Origin: Mycolicibacter sinensis
Lineage (GTDB): Bacteria; Actinomycetota; Actinomycetes; Mycobacteriales; Mycobacteriaceae
Assembly: GCF_001667375.1 (NCBI RefSeq)
Contig: NZ_LZIN01000096.1
Span: 111,850 to 175,849 of the forward strand
Direction of reading: 5' to 3'
Length of the DNA: 64,000 nt
The stretch's first letter is position 1. Each line of letters starts with the position of its first letter. The position numbers and the translations under genes are program-made. The notes under the pieces are model-generated. The model was not told the DNA's origin, made no database searches, and worked only from the letters and a program-made list of their open reading frames with translations. Shown here piece after piece: positions 1 to 7,278 of this stretch.

Positions 1-17
1 CGCCCGAGGAGACCGTT

Positions 18-311
18 GTGTCCCGTACCGATGCCCACAGCCCCTACCGCGTCCGCGTCGCCCGCCGTGAAGTCCGCGTTTGTGCAGTACACGCCTGCGG
101 TGGTTTCGACTGCGATCTGGGCGCGCCCGATCCCGGCTGGTCGATCGGCCGTATCGGCCGCTGCTACTGGGAATTCGTCTACTCCGGAACGAACGTGTGC
201 AGCTGCTGGATGTGCCACTGGCATCACCGCCCGGAGCACCGCCGCTCCGCGGTGCGCACCGAGTTGCGTGCCGTCGCCCGCGCGTGGAACGCCGGACAGC
301 GGGAGGAGTGA
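18..311 (+). CDS. Cys/His-rich small hypothetical protein
   Basis: A 97-residue protein starting at GTG 18, chosen because GAGGAG lies at 6-11 with normal spacing. I do not recognise a family. The C-terminal half holds a Cys-X-Cys-X2-Cys cluster followed by two His (residues about 60-71: CSCWMCHWHH), which could bind a metal, and the tail is basic. Such small Cys-rich proteins are common in actinobacterial prophage and plasmid regions, and the next gene is a degenerate recombinase, so this may be the edge of a decayed integrated element. That origin is inference; the reading frame and ribosome binding site are seen directly. Confidence 0.5.
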   Translation: MSRTDAHSPYRVRVARREVRVCAVHACGGFDCDLGAPDPGWSIGRIGRCYWEFVYSGTNVCSCWMCHWHHRPEHRRSAVRTELRAVARAWNAGQREE

Positions 312-417
312 GCAGCTACATCACCGGGCAGCCGGCCGGCAGAACTTGTCGGTGGTCGCCGATACATTCCTTTCACCAGCACTTCCCCACGGGGGCTTGA
401 CAAATCGGGAGGTATCG

Positions 418-1191
418 ATGCCGCATTCCACACCCGTCATTCTGCTCGGAGACCGTGACACCGCGGCCCATCGCGGCGACCTGGCCGCCGACGCCGGCGA
501 GCGAGGCTACACCATCGTCGACACCTTCGGATTCGACGAAGGGGCGGCCGCCCGCGAAGCCGACCTGACTCGGGTCGAGGCCGTCGTTGACGCGCTGAGC
601 CGTGCCATCGCCGGCCGGATCGACATCTGGGTGCCATTTCCGGGCCCGGACTTCCTGCGCGAGCAGCACTTGCGACGGCTCAGCCTGGTGCTGCAGCGCC
701 ACGGCCTGAATCTGCTGGTTTACCGGGAGCTTTTCCGGGTGCCCACCGACGGCGGAATCAGCGAGATCGACCAGGCGCTGCGGCTGGAGGTGCGGGCCGT
801 CGACGAGCTCGACCGTGCGGCGCTGGCGGCGGCCGGTGTCACGAGTCTGAGCCGTGAGATCGAGCAGGCGCTGGCCAAGGCCGCTGCCACACCGGCGGTG
901 CGGAGACTGACGGATCGCGGTACTACAGCGGCACACTCGCTGCCCCCGGTGCTGCCGCCACCGTCGGTGCCGTGGCCGCAGCGCAAGCGGCTGCTCAAGT
1001 TCTACGCGAGCTGGCTGGTGTACGGCTGCGGTGTCACCCAGGCGGCCACCGCGCGGGTGCTGAACTCGGCGGGGCAGCGCACTCCGACCGGCCGGCACTG
1101 GAAGCCGGCTACGGTGTCGAAGCTGCTCACCGGCAAGTACGACGATCCGGGCCGCGCTGGTGACTTCAGGCCAGATGCAGTAGCTGGGTGA
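418..1191 (+). CDS. Recombinase-domain protein, resolvase part degenerate
   Basis: A 257-residue protein starting at ATG 418 behind GGGAGG at 408-413. The last 60 residues (QAATARVLNSAG, then TPTGRHWKPATVSKLL) match the pattern of the large-serine-recombinase 'Recombinase' domain. The N-terminal 150 residues have an alternating beta/alpha pattern like a resolvase catalytic domain, but I see no catalytic Ser in a Y-x-R-x-S context. It is much shorter than active large serine integrases (450-550 residues). It may be a DNA-binding relic or an accessory protein without recombinase activity. It converges on the membrane gene below with a 26-bp overlap. Confidence 0.55.
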   Translation: MPHSTPVILLGDRDTAAHRGDLAADAGERGYTIVDTFGFDEGAAAREADLTRVEAVVDALSRAIAGRIDIWVPFPGPDFLREQHLRRLSLVLQRHGLNLLVYRELFRVPTDGGISEIDQALRLEVRAVDELDRAALAAAGVTSLSREIEQALAKAAATPAVRRLTDRGTTAAHSLPPVLPPPSVPWPQRKRLLKFYASWLVYGCGVTQAATARVLNSAGQRTPTGRHWKPATVSKLLTGKYDDPGRAGDFRPDAVAG

Positions 1192-1474
1192 CCACGAAGG
1201 CCGGGATGACGGTCAGGGCGATCGTCAGGGGAGTGGCGAGAAGGCCGATGAGGATTCCTCGGCCAACTTCGCCTTGTTCCCCTGGCATTTCGCGCATGAA
1301 CAGCCCCGCCGACCCCAATATGACTGTTGCCACGCCGAAGAAGAACAGCTCGATGATCCAATAGGGAAACCACGCCCACGTCGCAGTCTCGACGACCGCG
1401 ATGGTCACCACCGCGGCGACGAAGCCGCGCGGGCCATAGCGGGCCGGGTGTTGCGGGCTCTGCGGAGTCGTCAT
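1166..1474 (-). CDS. Small membrane protein, third gene of DUF4226 operon
   Basis: A 102-residue protein with three likely membrane segments: about residues 17-38, 40-60 and 75-98. The first runs into an aromatic stretch (WAWFPYWIIELFFFG). Start ATG 1474 overlaps the stop of the upstream gene by 4 bp (ATGA), so translation is probably coupled. No enzymatic motif is visible. It is the last gene of a three-gene minus-strand operon (DUF4226-like protein, membrane protein, this one). Function unknown; it probably works with its membrane neighbour. Confidence 0.6.
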   Translation of the reverse strand: MTTPQSPQHPARYGPRGFVAAVVTIAVVETATWAWFPYWIIELFFFGVATVILGSAGLFMREMPGEQGEVGRGILIGLLATPLTIALTVIPAFVVTQLLHLA

Positions 1475-1824
1475 CGCACCGCGGCATCCGACGGCAACAT
1501 CAGAAACAGTGCGTAGGTGCTGGCGCCGATCAAGACCGCCAACCCCGACCCCACAAGACTGAACCCGAAAGCCCGGCGGCGCACCGACGCCGACGGCGTC
1601 AGCGCTACGCCGATCGCGGCCGACACCGCGGTCGTGATAGCCGTGGCGATCAAGACGACCGCTCGGAAACCCAGATTCGGGCCCAGCAGCCGGTCCGTCA
1701 GCAGCGAGGTGACGCCGGCCAGTAGCAGTAGTACCGGCTGGATAGCGACCGGCATAAGCCAGGTGGCTTTGCGCCACACGGCTGCATCGGTGTCCCGGAT
1801 GCGGGCCAGCACCGCGTTGGGCAT
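1471..1824 (-). CDS. Membrane protein, second gene of DUF4226 operon
   Basis: A 117-residue protein. ATG 1824 was preferred because GAGAGGAG lies 7-8 nt upstream; an in-frame TTG two codons earlier lacks that spacing. Three hydrophobic segments are visible: about residues 24-44 (PVAIQPVLLLLAGV), 52-75 and 88-110. No catalytic motif. The 20-bp gap to the DUF4226-like gene and the 4-bp overlap with the next membrane gene indicate one transcript. I do not know a function. The pairing with a DUF4226 protein hints at a cell-envelope role, which is inference only. Confidence 0.6.
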   Translation of the reverse strand: MPNAVLARIRDTDAAVWRKATWLMPVAIQPVLLLLAGVTSLLTDRLLGPNLGFRAVVLIATAITTAVSAAIGVALTPSASVRRRAFGFSLVGSGLAVLIGASTYALFLMLPSDAAVR

Positions 1825-1844
1825 ACACAAGCTCCTCTCGGTGC

Positions 1845-3128
1845 TTAGGCCGGGACGCCGCCGGGGCCGCCCGACGATGATGGTACCGACGGTGGCGAGG
1901 AGGTCGGTCCGAAATCGGTGGCGGGGAGCGGAGTTCGAATGTCGAATCTGGGGTTCCAGTTCCCGCCGTGATCAAACGGCGCGAACGCCTTGCCGCCGAT
2001 TCCGACGTCATGGTGGAACGGCAGATTGAGTGCCGGCCCGGTGCTACGGCCAGATTGCGCGGGGTCGATCAACACCGTGCGGGTGTTTCCGTTCGGCAGG
2101 TCCTGGTAGATCTCCAGGGACGGGTAATCCGTACGGGTGCCGTCGACATGCACACCACCTGGGCCGGGGGTGAACACCAGATCCCCGTTGACGCTCAATC
2201 GGTGGTCGCCCAGCGGTCCGCGGGGGTCGGTACTAATCCCCGGGACGAGGGGATTTCCGGCGTCGTACTTGATTCGTACAGATCCGTCGGGAGTCTGCGT
2301 GACGCTGCCCTGGGGAACGCCGACCGCTACGCGTCCAGGCGAGCCGTCTTGATTGAGTTCGACGGACGGGTTCTGTCGCATCACCACGATGCCGTTGTCA
2401 TAATCGATGTAGCTGGTGACCTTGGTGTCTTCGGGATCGAAACGCGAGTCAGAGCCTCTGCCGTTGCCGGCGTCGCGTGAAGTCAGGCCACTTCTGACCC
2501 AGGGTTGCTCAATCCACTGCGACGCGCGCACCACACCCTGCCCGGGCACCGGCTCGATCCGGGCCACCCGCACCTCGGACTCCACGCCCTGAAACTTCGG
2601 GTCGTAGGTGTGCGAGTCCAGTGCCGCAGCTGTTGTCCAGTCGGAGGCCGAGACCGGATCGCGGCCGCAGACCTCGCGGAAGGCGTCGATCTGATTCTGC
2701 CGACGCTCGTCGCCGGACGTCGGGGACCGTTTGACGGTGTGGTCGACGGCCTGGATCTCCGGTCGGCGCGGTTTGTCGACCGTATACCCACCGCCCAGGG
2801 TGCGCAGCAGCGCCGCCTTCTGCGCGCTGTCGGCGGCGGCGTCGTTGACCACCGCGAGAATGTCGCGGGTCTTGGCGGTCAGGAACCGCTGGAATTGGCG
2901 GGCGCCCGTCGGAGTGTCCAACGCCAGTGCACGCTGATCGGCCAGGACACCGCGGATCTCGGCTTCGATGGCGTCCAATCGCTTGCGGCCGGCCAGCGCC
3001 GTCCGGTAGGCGTCGTGCAGCGTCGCCGCGAAGGCCCGGTCGGTAGCCGCGGAGGTATACAGGCGCCGCGCGAGGACGGCCTCGCGGTCGCGCGCCGCGT
3101 CGGCGTGGGCGCCGGTCTCCGCTGGCAT
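1845..3128 (-). CDS. DUF4226-like mycobacterial protein
   Basis: A 427-residue protein. Residues about 1-120 are mostly helical and carry the pattern I associate with mycobacterial DUF4226: Arg-rich helices, then TPTGARQFQRFLTAKTRDI, then a short Gly-Gly-Tyr stretch. The middle is polar, and residues 240-400 are Gly/Pro/Asp-rich with repeated short beta strands, ending in a Pro/Ser/Gly tail. There is no signal peptide or membrane segment. ATG 3128 follows TAGCCT by 7 nt, so the transcript is probably leaderless. DUF4226 proteins resemble the small helical substrates and partners of type VII secretion; export by an ESX system is possible but not shown. It heads the operon with two membrane proteins. 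Confidence 0.65.
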   Translation of the reverse strand: MPAETGAHADAARDREAVLARRLYTSAATDRAFAATLHDAYRTALAGRKRLDAIEAEIRGVLADQRALALDTPTGARQFQRFLTAKTRDILAVVNDAAADSAQKAALLRTLGGGYTVDKPRRPEIQAVDHTVKRSPTSGDERRQNQIDAFREVCGRDPVSASDWTTAAALDSHTYDPKFQGVESEVRVARIEPVPGQGVVRASQWIEQPWVRSGLTSRDAGNGRGSDSRFDPEDTKVTSYIDYDNGIVVMRQNPSVELNQDGSPGRVAVGVPQGSVTQTPDGSVRIKYDAGNPLVPGISTDPRGPLGDHRLSVNGDLVFTPGPGGVHVDGTRTDYPSLEIYQDLPNGNTRTVLIDPAQSGRSTGPALNLPFHHDVGIGGKAFAPFDHGGNWNPRFDIRTPLPATDFGPTSSPPSVPSSSGGPGGVPA

Positions 3129-3179
3129 ATTCGGGAGGCTAACGCAGCGGCGCCCGCTGGGGTATTCACCCCGTGGCGG

Positions 3180-3989
3180 TCAGTCCTTGAAATAGACCAG
3201 CTGGTGGCTGCTGGTCAGCAGCACGCCGTCGCGCGACCACACGTGCGCGCTCTGGTCGAAGTAGCCGCGGGAAAACGCGTTGGCATGCGCGCTGCCCAAC
3301 ACGAAATCATTGCCCACCGCATCGATCTGCGCTTCGTCGGCGTGAAAGTAGGTGGTCAACGAGACCGTGCCGGCCGGGATGAAGCCGCCGCGGCGCAGGA
3401 ACACCCGCGGATAAAAGATGTCGGAGACTGCGGCCAGCCCGGCGAAGTCTAGTGGGCGCTGGTCGGCGTCACGCACCCACAACGTGGTCGTCGACGACTC
3501 GCTGGGCACACCCTCGGCGGGAACCGGCCCTTCGGTGAAGCGCATATCGTAGCGCTGGGCCCACACGATGGCCTCGATAAAAGTGCTGCGCGGAATGTCT
3601 TCGGGTGCAGCGGCTTTCGGCGGTTGGGCTTCGATGTCGGCCCAGGTGTTGCGGTGGCGGCCGAATACCGCGGTGGCGGTGGTCTTGACCTCGTCGCCCT
3701 GGCGCAACTCCAGGATCCAGTGCTGGTTGCTGCGGTTGGTACGGGCGGCACGCAGGGCGATATCGAACTCGCCGTCGGCGATGGGCGCGGCGTAGTTGAC
3801 CGTCAACGCCAGCGGGTCACCGATGCGGTCCGGGTGGAATTCGACGGCACGCAGCAGCACCGCCGCGGTGATCCCGCCGAACGGACCGACCATGTTGGCC
3901 CACTGCGGGTCGGTGGCGCCGCGGACGACGCCGTCCCCGACCTGGTCCAGGTGAAGGGCGCGGCCGAAGGCGTGCGAAGCGGCCGGCAT
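3180..3989 (-). CDS. Acyl-CoA thioesterase, TesB-like hotdog family
   Basis: A 269-residue protein with the double-hotdog layout of TesB-like (4HBT_3) acyl-CoA thioesterases: an N-terminal hotdog with MVGPFGGITAAVLLRAVE and a C-terminal hotdog ending in the SRGYFDQSAHVWSRDGVLL pattern typical of this family. The expected reaction is hydrolysis of acyl-CoA to free acid and CoA in the cytoplasm. GAAGGA sits 5 nt before ATG 3989. A second member of the same broad family lies at 27387-28169, so acyl chain handling is duplicated within the window. The chain-length preference cannot be read from the sequence. Confidence 0.8.
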   Translation of the reverse strand: MPAASHAFGRALHLDQVGDGVVRGATDPQWANMVGPFGGITAAVLLRAVEFHPDRIGDPLALTVNYAAPIADGEFDIALRAARTNRSNQHWILELRQGDEVKTTATAVFGRHRNTWADIEAQPPKAAAPEDIPRSTFIEAIVWAQRYDMRFTEGPVPAEGVPSESSTTTLWVRDADQRPLDFAGLAAVSDIFYPRVFLRRGGFIPAGTVSLTTYFHADEAQIDAVGNDFVLGSAHANAFSRGYFDQSAHVWSRDGVLLTSSHQLVYFKD

Positions 3990-4072
3990 AGGTGTCCTTC
4001 GGTAGGCGAAACGATCTTGGCCACGCTAGCGCGTGCCCGCGCGCACCGCCGTCGCTCATGCTCGGGGACGAA

Positions 4073-4101
4073 TAGCATGTGCATGCTAATGTATGTGCAT
4101 G
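4073..4101 (+). promoter_or_regulatory. Operator and leaderless promoter of vapB (first module)
   Basis: A perfect 7-bp inverted repeat with a 2-bp spacer, TAGCATG-TG-CATGCTA, lies at 4073-4088. ATGTGCATG also occurs twice as a direct repeat (4077-4085 and 4093-4101). TAATGT at 4087-4092 is a good -10 placed 6 nt before ATG 4099, so the operator overlaps the promoter of a leaderless transcript. VapB antitoxins normally repress their own operon through such dyads. Confidence 0.65.
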
Positions 4102-4350
4102 TCTCCGCTGGAGCATCGACTGCAGATCCTGCTCGACGACGAACGCCACCGCCGACTGACTGCGGCGGCACGGGAACGTGGCGTCTCGGTGGCCAGCGTG
4201 GTGCGCGAAGCCATCGATCGCGGCCTCGCAGGCCCCGTCGACCGCCGCAAATCCGCCGGTCAGCGGCTCCTCGACGCTCCTGACATGCCCGTTCCCGACC
4301 CCGCCGAACTCAAGCAGGAATTGGACGAACTGCGCGGCCGCCGCGGATGA
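4099..4350 (+). CDS. vapB: VapB-family antitoxin
   Basis: An 83-residue antitoxin. The N-terminal half (MSPLEHRLQILLDDERHRRL, then VSVASVVREAIDRGL) is a ribbon-helix-helix DNA-binding domain; the acidic C-terminus (DPAELKQELDELRGRR) is the usual toxin-neutralising tail. An in-frame ATG at 4093 exists, but 4099 fits the -10 box 6 nt upstream. The stop overlaps the toxin start as ATGA. The protein should bind VapC and repress the operon through the dyad at 4073-4088. Confidence 0.8.
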   Translation: MSPLEHRLQILLDDERHRRLTAAARERGVSVASVVREAIDRGLAGPVDRRKSAGQRLLDAPDMPVPDPAELKQELDELRGRRG

Positions 4351-4778
4351 TCGTGCTGGACACCACGGTGCTCGTCTATGCCAAGGGCGCCGACCACCGG
4401 TTCAGGGAGCCGTGCCGTGACTTGATCGCGGCGGTTGCTGCCGATCGCATCGAAGCGACCACTACCCCCGAAGTGATCCAGGAGTTCGTCCATATTCGGG
4501 CCCGTCGACGTGGCCGCAACGATGCCGCAACGCTGGGGCGCAGCTACGCCGAGCTGCTCGCGCCCCTGCTGACTGTCACTGGCGACCACCTCGAGCGAGG
4601 ATTGACGATGTTCGAGACGACCCCGAGTGTTGGTGCCTTTGACTCCGTGTTGGCTGCGGTCGCCAAATCCGCTGGGGCGGTCCTGGTCTCGGCGGACGGT
4701 GCGTTCAGCGACCTCCCCGACATCACCCACGTACTGCCCGACACCGCGGGCGTCGCCGGCTTGCTTGGCGACCATTGA
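4347..4778 (+). CDS. vapC: VapC-family PIN-domain toxin
   Basis: A 143-residue PIN-domain ribonuclease toxin. MIVLDTTVLVYAKG gives the first acidic residue (Asp5); Glu in TTPEVIQEFVHI, the Asp of GAFDSVLAAVA and the Asp of VSADGAFSD fill the other metal-site positions, so the active site looks complete. Members of this family cut tRNA or rRNA to arrest growth until VapB is replenished. It overlaps vapB by 4 bp. Confidence 0.82.
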   Translation: MIVLDTTVLVYAKGADHRFREPCRDLIAAVAADRIEATTTPEVIQEFVHIRARRRGRNDAATLGRSYAELLAPLLTVTGDHLERGLTMFETTPSVGAFDSVLAAVAKSAGAVLVSADGAFSDLPDITHVLPDTAGVAGLLGDH

Positions 4779-4957
4779 TCTCGCACCATGGCGCGGCCTC
4801 GGCGTTGCTCCGTCTGATATCGCCGGCACTATCGTTTTCCGACATCACACATACCAACTCTCCGGGTACAGATGTGGCGGATGTGAAAGCCAACGCCATC
4901 TCCGGCTCGCCACGGCGGCCACGGCAGTGACAGCCGCGAGACCCGTAGGCTGGTGAG

Positions 4958-6391
4958 GTGCCACCCCCGGACCTGACCGCCGACTTCGCCCGCGACTTCC
5001 CGGAGCTGTCGGTGCGCTGGCAGGCCGAAACGCCGCCGGAGCCAAAATTGCTGGTGCTCAACGAAGCGCTGGCCACCGACCTGAAACTCGACCCGCAGTG
5101 GCTGCGCAGCCCACAAGGCATCGGACTGCTGACCGGCACCGAGGTTCCCGACGGCGCGACCCCGGTGGCGCAGGCCTACGCCGGACACCAGTTCGGCAAC
5201 TACGTTCCGCTGCTCGGCGACGGCCGGGCGCTGCTGCTGGGCGAACTCACCGACAACAACGGTCACCACCGCGACCTGGCCCTCAAGGGCTCCGGGCGCA
5301 CGTCGTTCGCCCGCGGCGGCGACGGCCTGGCGGTGGTCGGCCCGATGCTGCGCGAGTACGTGATCAGCGAGGCCATGCACGCCCTGGGCATCCCCACCAC
5401 CCGCTCGCTGTCGGTGGTAGCCACCGGGCGCGACGTGCAGCGCGAGGGGATGCTGCCCGGGGCGGTGCTGGCCCGGGTGGCCGCCGGCCACCTGCGGGTG
5501 GGCAGCTTCCAGCTCGTCGCCCAGCAGGCCCGCGCCAGCGGTGATCTCGGGCTGCTGCGCCGGCTGGCCGAGCACGCCATCACCCGCCACCACCCGGAGG
5601 CCGCGCAGGCCGAAAACCCTTACCTGGCCCTGTTTCAGGCGGTGCTCGAGGCCCAGGCCTCGCTGGTGGCGCAATGGATGCTGGTCGGGTTCGTGCACGG
5701 CGTGATGAACACCGACAACATGACGATCTCCGGGGAGACCATCGACTACGGGCCGTGCGCGTTCATGGAGGCCTACGACCCGGCCACGGTGTTCAGCTCG
5801 ATCGACTACGCCGGGCGCTACGCCTACGGCAACCAGCCGCTGGTCGCGCAGTGGAACCTGGCCCGCTTCGCCGAGACGCTGCTGCCGCTGATCGACGACG
5901 ACGAAGACAAGGCCCTGAACGTAGCGGTAGAGACCCTGGAAGGGTTCATGCCGCGTTATCACGGCTACTGGTCGGCCGGGATGCTGGACAAGTTCGGGCT
6001 GACCGGCAGCGTGGAGGCCGCCGCGCTGATCGATCAAGCGCTGGCGCTGCTCAAGGACAACACCGTCGACTACACCTCGTTCTTCCGGGCGTTGAGCAAG
6101 GCCGGCCGGGGCGAAGAATCCTTGCCGGGCAAGGCCTTTGACGACTGGCTGGCGCACTGGCGGTCGCTGGGCCCGGATGTCGAGGCGATGGACCGGGTCA
6201 ACCCGGTCTACATACCGCGCAACCACCTGGTGGAGCAGGCGCTGAGCGCCGGGATGCGCGGCGATCTCGCGCCGGTGCAGAAGCTGCTCGAGGTGCTCGC
6301 CGAGCCGTATCGGGAACGCGATGGCTTGGAGGCCTACGCCGCGCCGGCGCCGCCGGAGTTCGGGGATTACCGGACGTTCTGCGGGACGTGA
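4958..6391 (+). CDS. selO: SelO-family protein adenylyltransferase (YdiU)
   Basis: A 477-residue protein, the same size as E. coli SelO (478). SelO proteins have a kinase-like fold but transfer AMP from ATP to Ser, Thr or Tyr of target proteins and are linked to the oxidative stress response. The family block HGVMNTDNM with TIDYGPCAFME is present near residues 247-271. The C-terminus is Phe-Cys-Gly-Thr: the antepenultimate residue is Cys, where vertebrate SelO has selenocysteine. GTG 4958 follows TAGGCT by 6 nt, so it is probably leaderless; no Shine-Dalgarno sequence is visible. The 179 bp upstream hold only this promoter and no other feature I can support. Confidence 0.92.
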   Translation: MPPPDLTADFARDFPELSVRWQAETPPEPKLLVLNEALATDLKLDPQWLRSPQGIGLLTGTEVPDGATPVAQAYAGHQFGNYVPLLGDGRALLLGELTDNNGHHRDLALKGSGRTSFARGGDGLAVVGPMLREYVISEAMHALGIPTTRSLSVVATGRDVQREGMLPGAVLARVAAGHLRVGSFQLVAQQARASGDLGLLRRLAEHAITRHHPEAAQAENPYLALFQAVLEAQASLVAQWMLVGFVHGVMNTDNMTISGETIDYGPCAFMEAYDPATVFSSIDYAGRYAYGNQPLVAQWNLARFAETLLPLIDDDEDKALNVAVETLEGFMPRYHGYWSAGMLDKFGLTGSVEAAALIDQALALLKDNTVDYTSFFRALSKAGRGEESLPGKAFDDWLAHWRSLGPDVEAMDRVNPVYIPRNHLVEQALSAGMRGDLAPVQKLLEVLAEPYRERDGLEAYAAPAPPEFGDYRTFCGT

Positions 6392-6397
6392 CGGTGC

Positions 6398-7246
6398 TCA
6401 GCCCGGATTGACCGCGGTGACCACCCAGGTGTGGCCCGGGAACTTCACCACACCGTCGACCCGGCGCCGGCGCAGTTCGTCGCGCAGTTCCTCGATGACA
6501 GCGGCCCAGCCGTCCGCACCCAGTCGCTCCGGGAGCTCGGCGCGGGCCTGCCGCCCGGTGGTGTTGGCCAGGAGCAGGCTCAGGCGCTCCTCGACGCCGT
6601 CGCTGCCGTCGATGCCGAAGTCGCAGACCCCGTCGAAGGCCGCCACATCGACGTCACGCCAGCCGGCGTCGGCCAGGATGGCTCGCACCCGCTCGGCGTT
6701 GCCGAAGGCCAGCGGTCCGGGGGCGTCGGGATCCGGTGCAGCGGGCGGTGTTTCAAGGCGATCCGCGAGTATGTCGACACCCAGGGTGAACATCGGGTTG
6801 TCGCCTTCTCGCCAGCACACGAACGTCAGCCGGGCACCCGGCGCGGCTGCGTCGCGGATGTTGGCGAAGGCGGCCACCGGGTCGTCGAAGAACATCACCC
6901 CGAATCGCGAGATGATCCGGTCGAATGCCTCGCCGGTGGCCGGCCGCAGGGCGAGGGTCTGGGCGTCACCGAGCGCTACCGTGGCCCCCGGCACCCGGCG
7001 GCGTGCCGCCTGCACCATCGGCTCGGAGATGTCGATGCCGAACGGGATGGCCCCCAGCGCTGCCGTCCGGTGCAGCAAAGTCCCTGAGCCGCAACCGATG
7101 TCGAGCACCCGCGCACCGGGGCCGATGTCGGCGGCTTGCACCACCGCGTCGGCGAACGGCGCCAATACCGCCTCGAAGATCGCCGCGTGGTCCACCCAGT
7201 CGACGCCCTGCGCCGCCCACGCCTGCTGCTGTTCCTCGTTGGCCAT
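6398..7246 (-). CDS. SAM-dependent class I methyltransferase
   Basis: A 282-residue protein with a Rossmann-type methyltransferase core: motif I VLDIGCGSGT near residue 50, then the acidic FGIDIS, and SRFGVMFFDDPVAAF near motif IV/V. ATG 7246 (MANEEQQ) is preferred over an ATG two codons earlier because TACGCT lies 7 nt before it, suggesting a leaderless start of its own. It sits 32 bp after the MmpL gene on the same strand, so read-through from the SigL-type promoter of that gene is also likely. The substrate is unknown; because of its position it may modify the same lipid product, which is inference. Confidence 0.8.
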   Translation of the reverse strand: MANEEQQQAWAAQGVDWVDHAAIFEAVLAPFADAVVQAADIGPGARVLDIGCGSGTLLHRTAALGAIPFGIDISEPMVQAARRRVPGATVALGDAQTLALRPATGEAFDRIISRFGVMFFDDPVAAFANIRDAAAPGARLTFVCWREGDNPMFTLGVDILADRLETPPAAPDPDAPGPLAFGNAERVRAILADAGWRDVDVAAFDGVCDFGIDGSDGVEERLSLLLANTTGRQARAELPERLGADGWAAVIEELRDELRRRRVDGVVKFPGHTWVVTAVNPG

Positions 7247-7278
7247 GACCATCAGCGTAGGCGTCGCCGGAGCGCGGG

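Noticed and set aside
4829..6226. A 465-codon minus-strand frame opposite selO
   Set aside because: Antisense shadow; no motif, while selO is full length and conserved.
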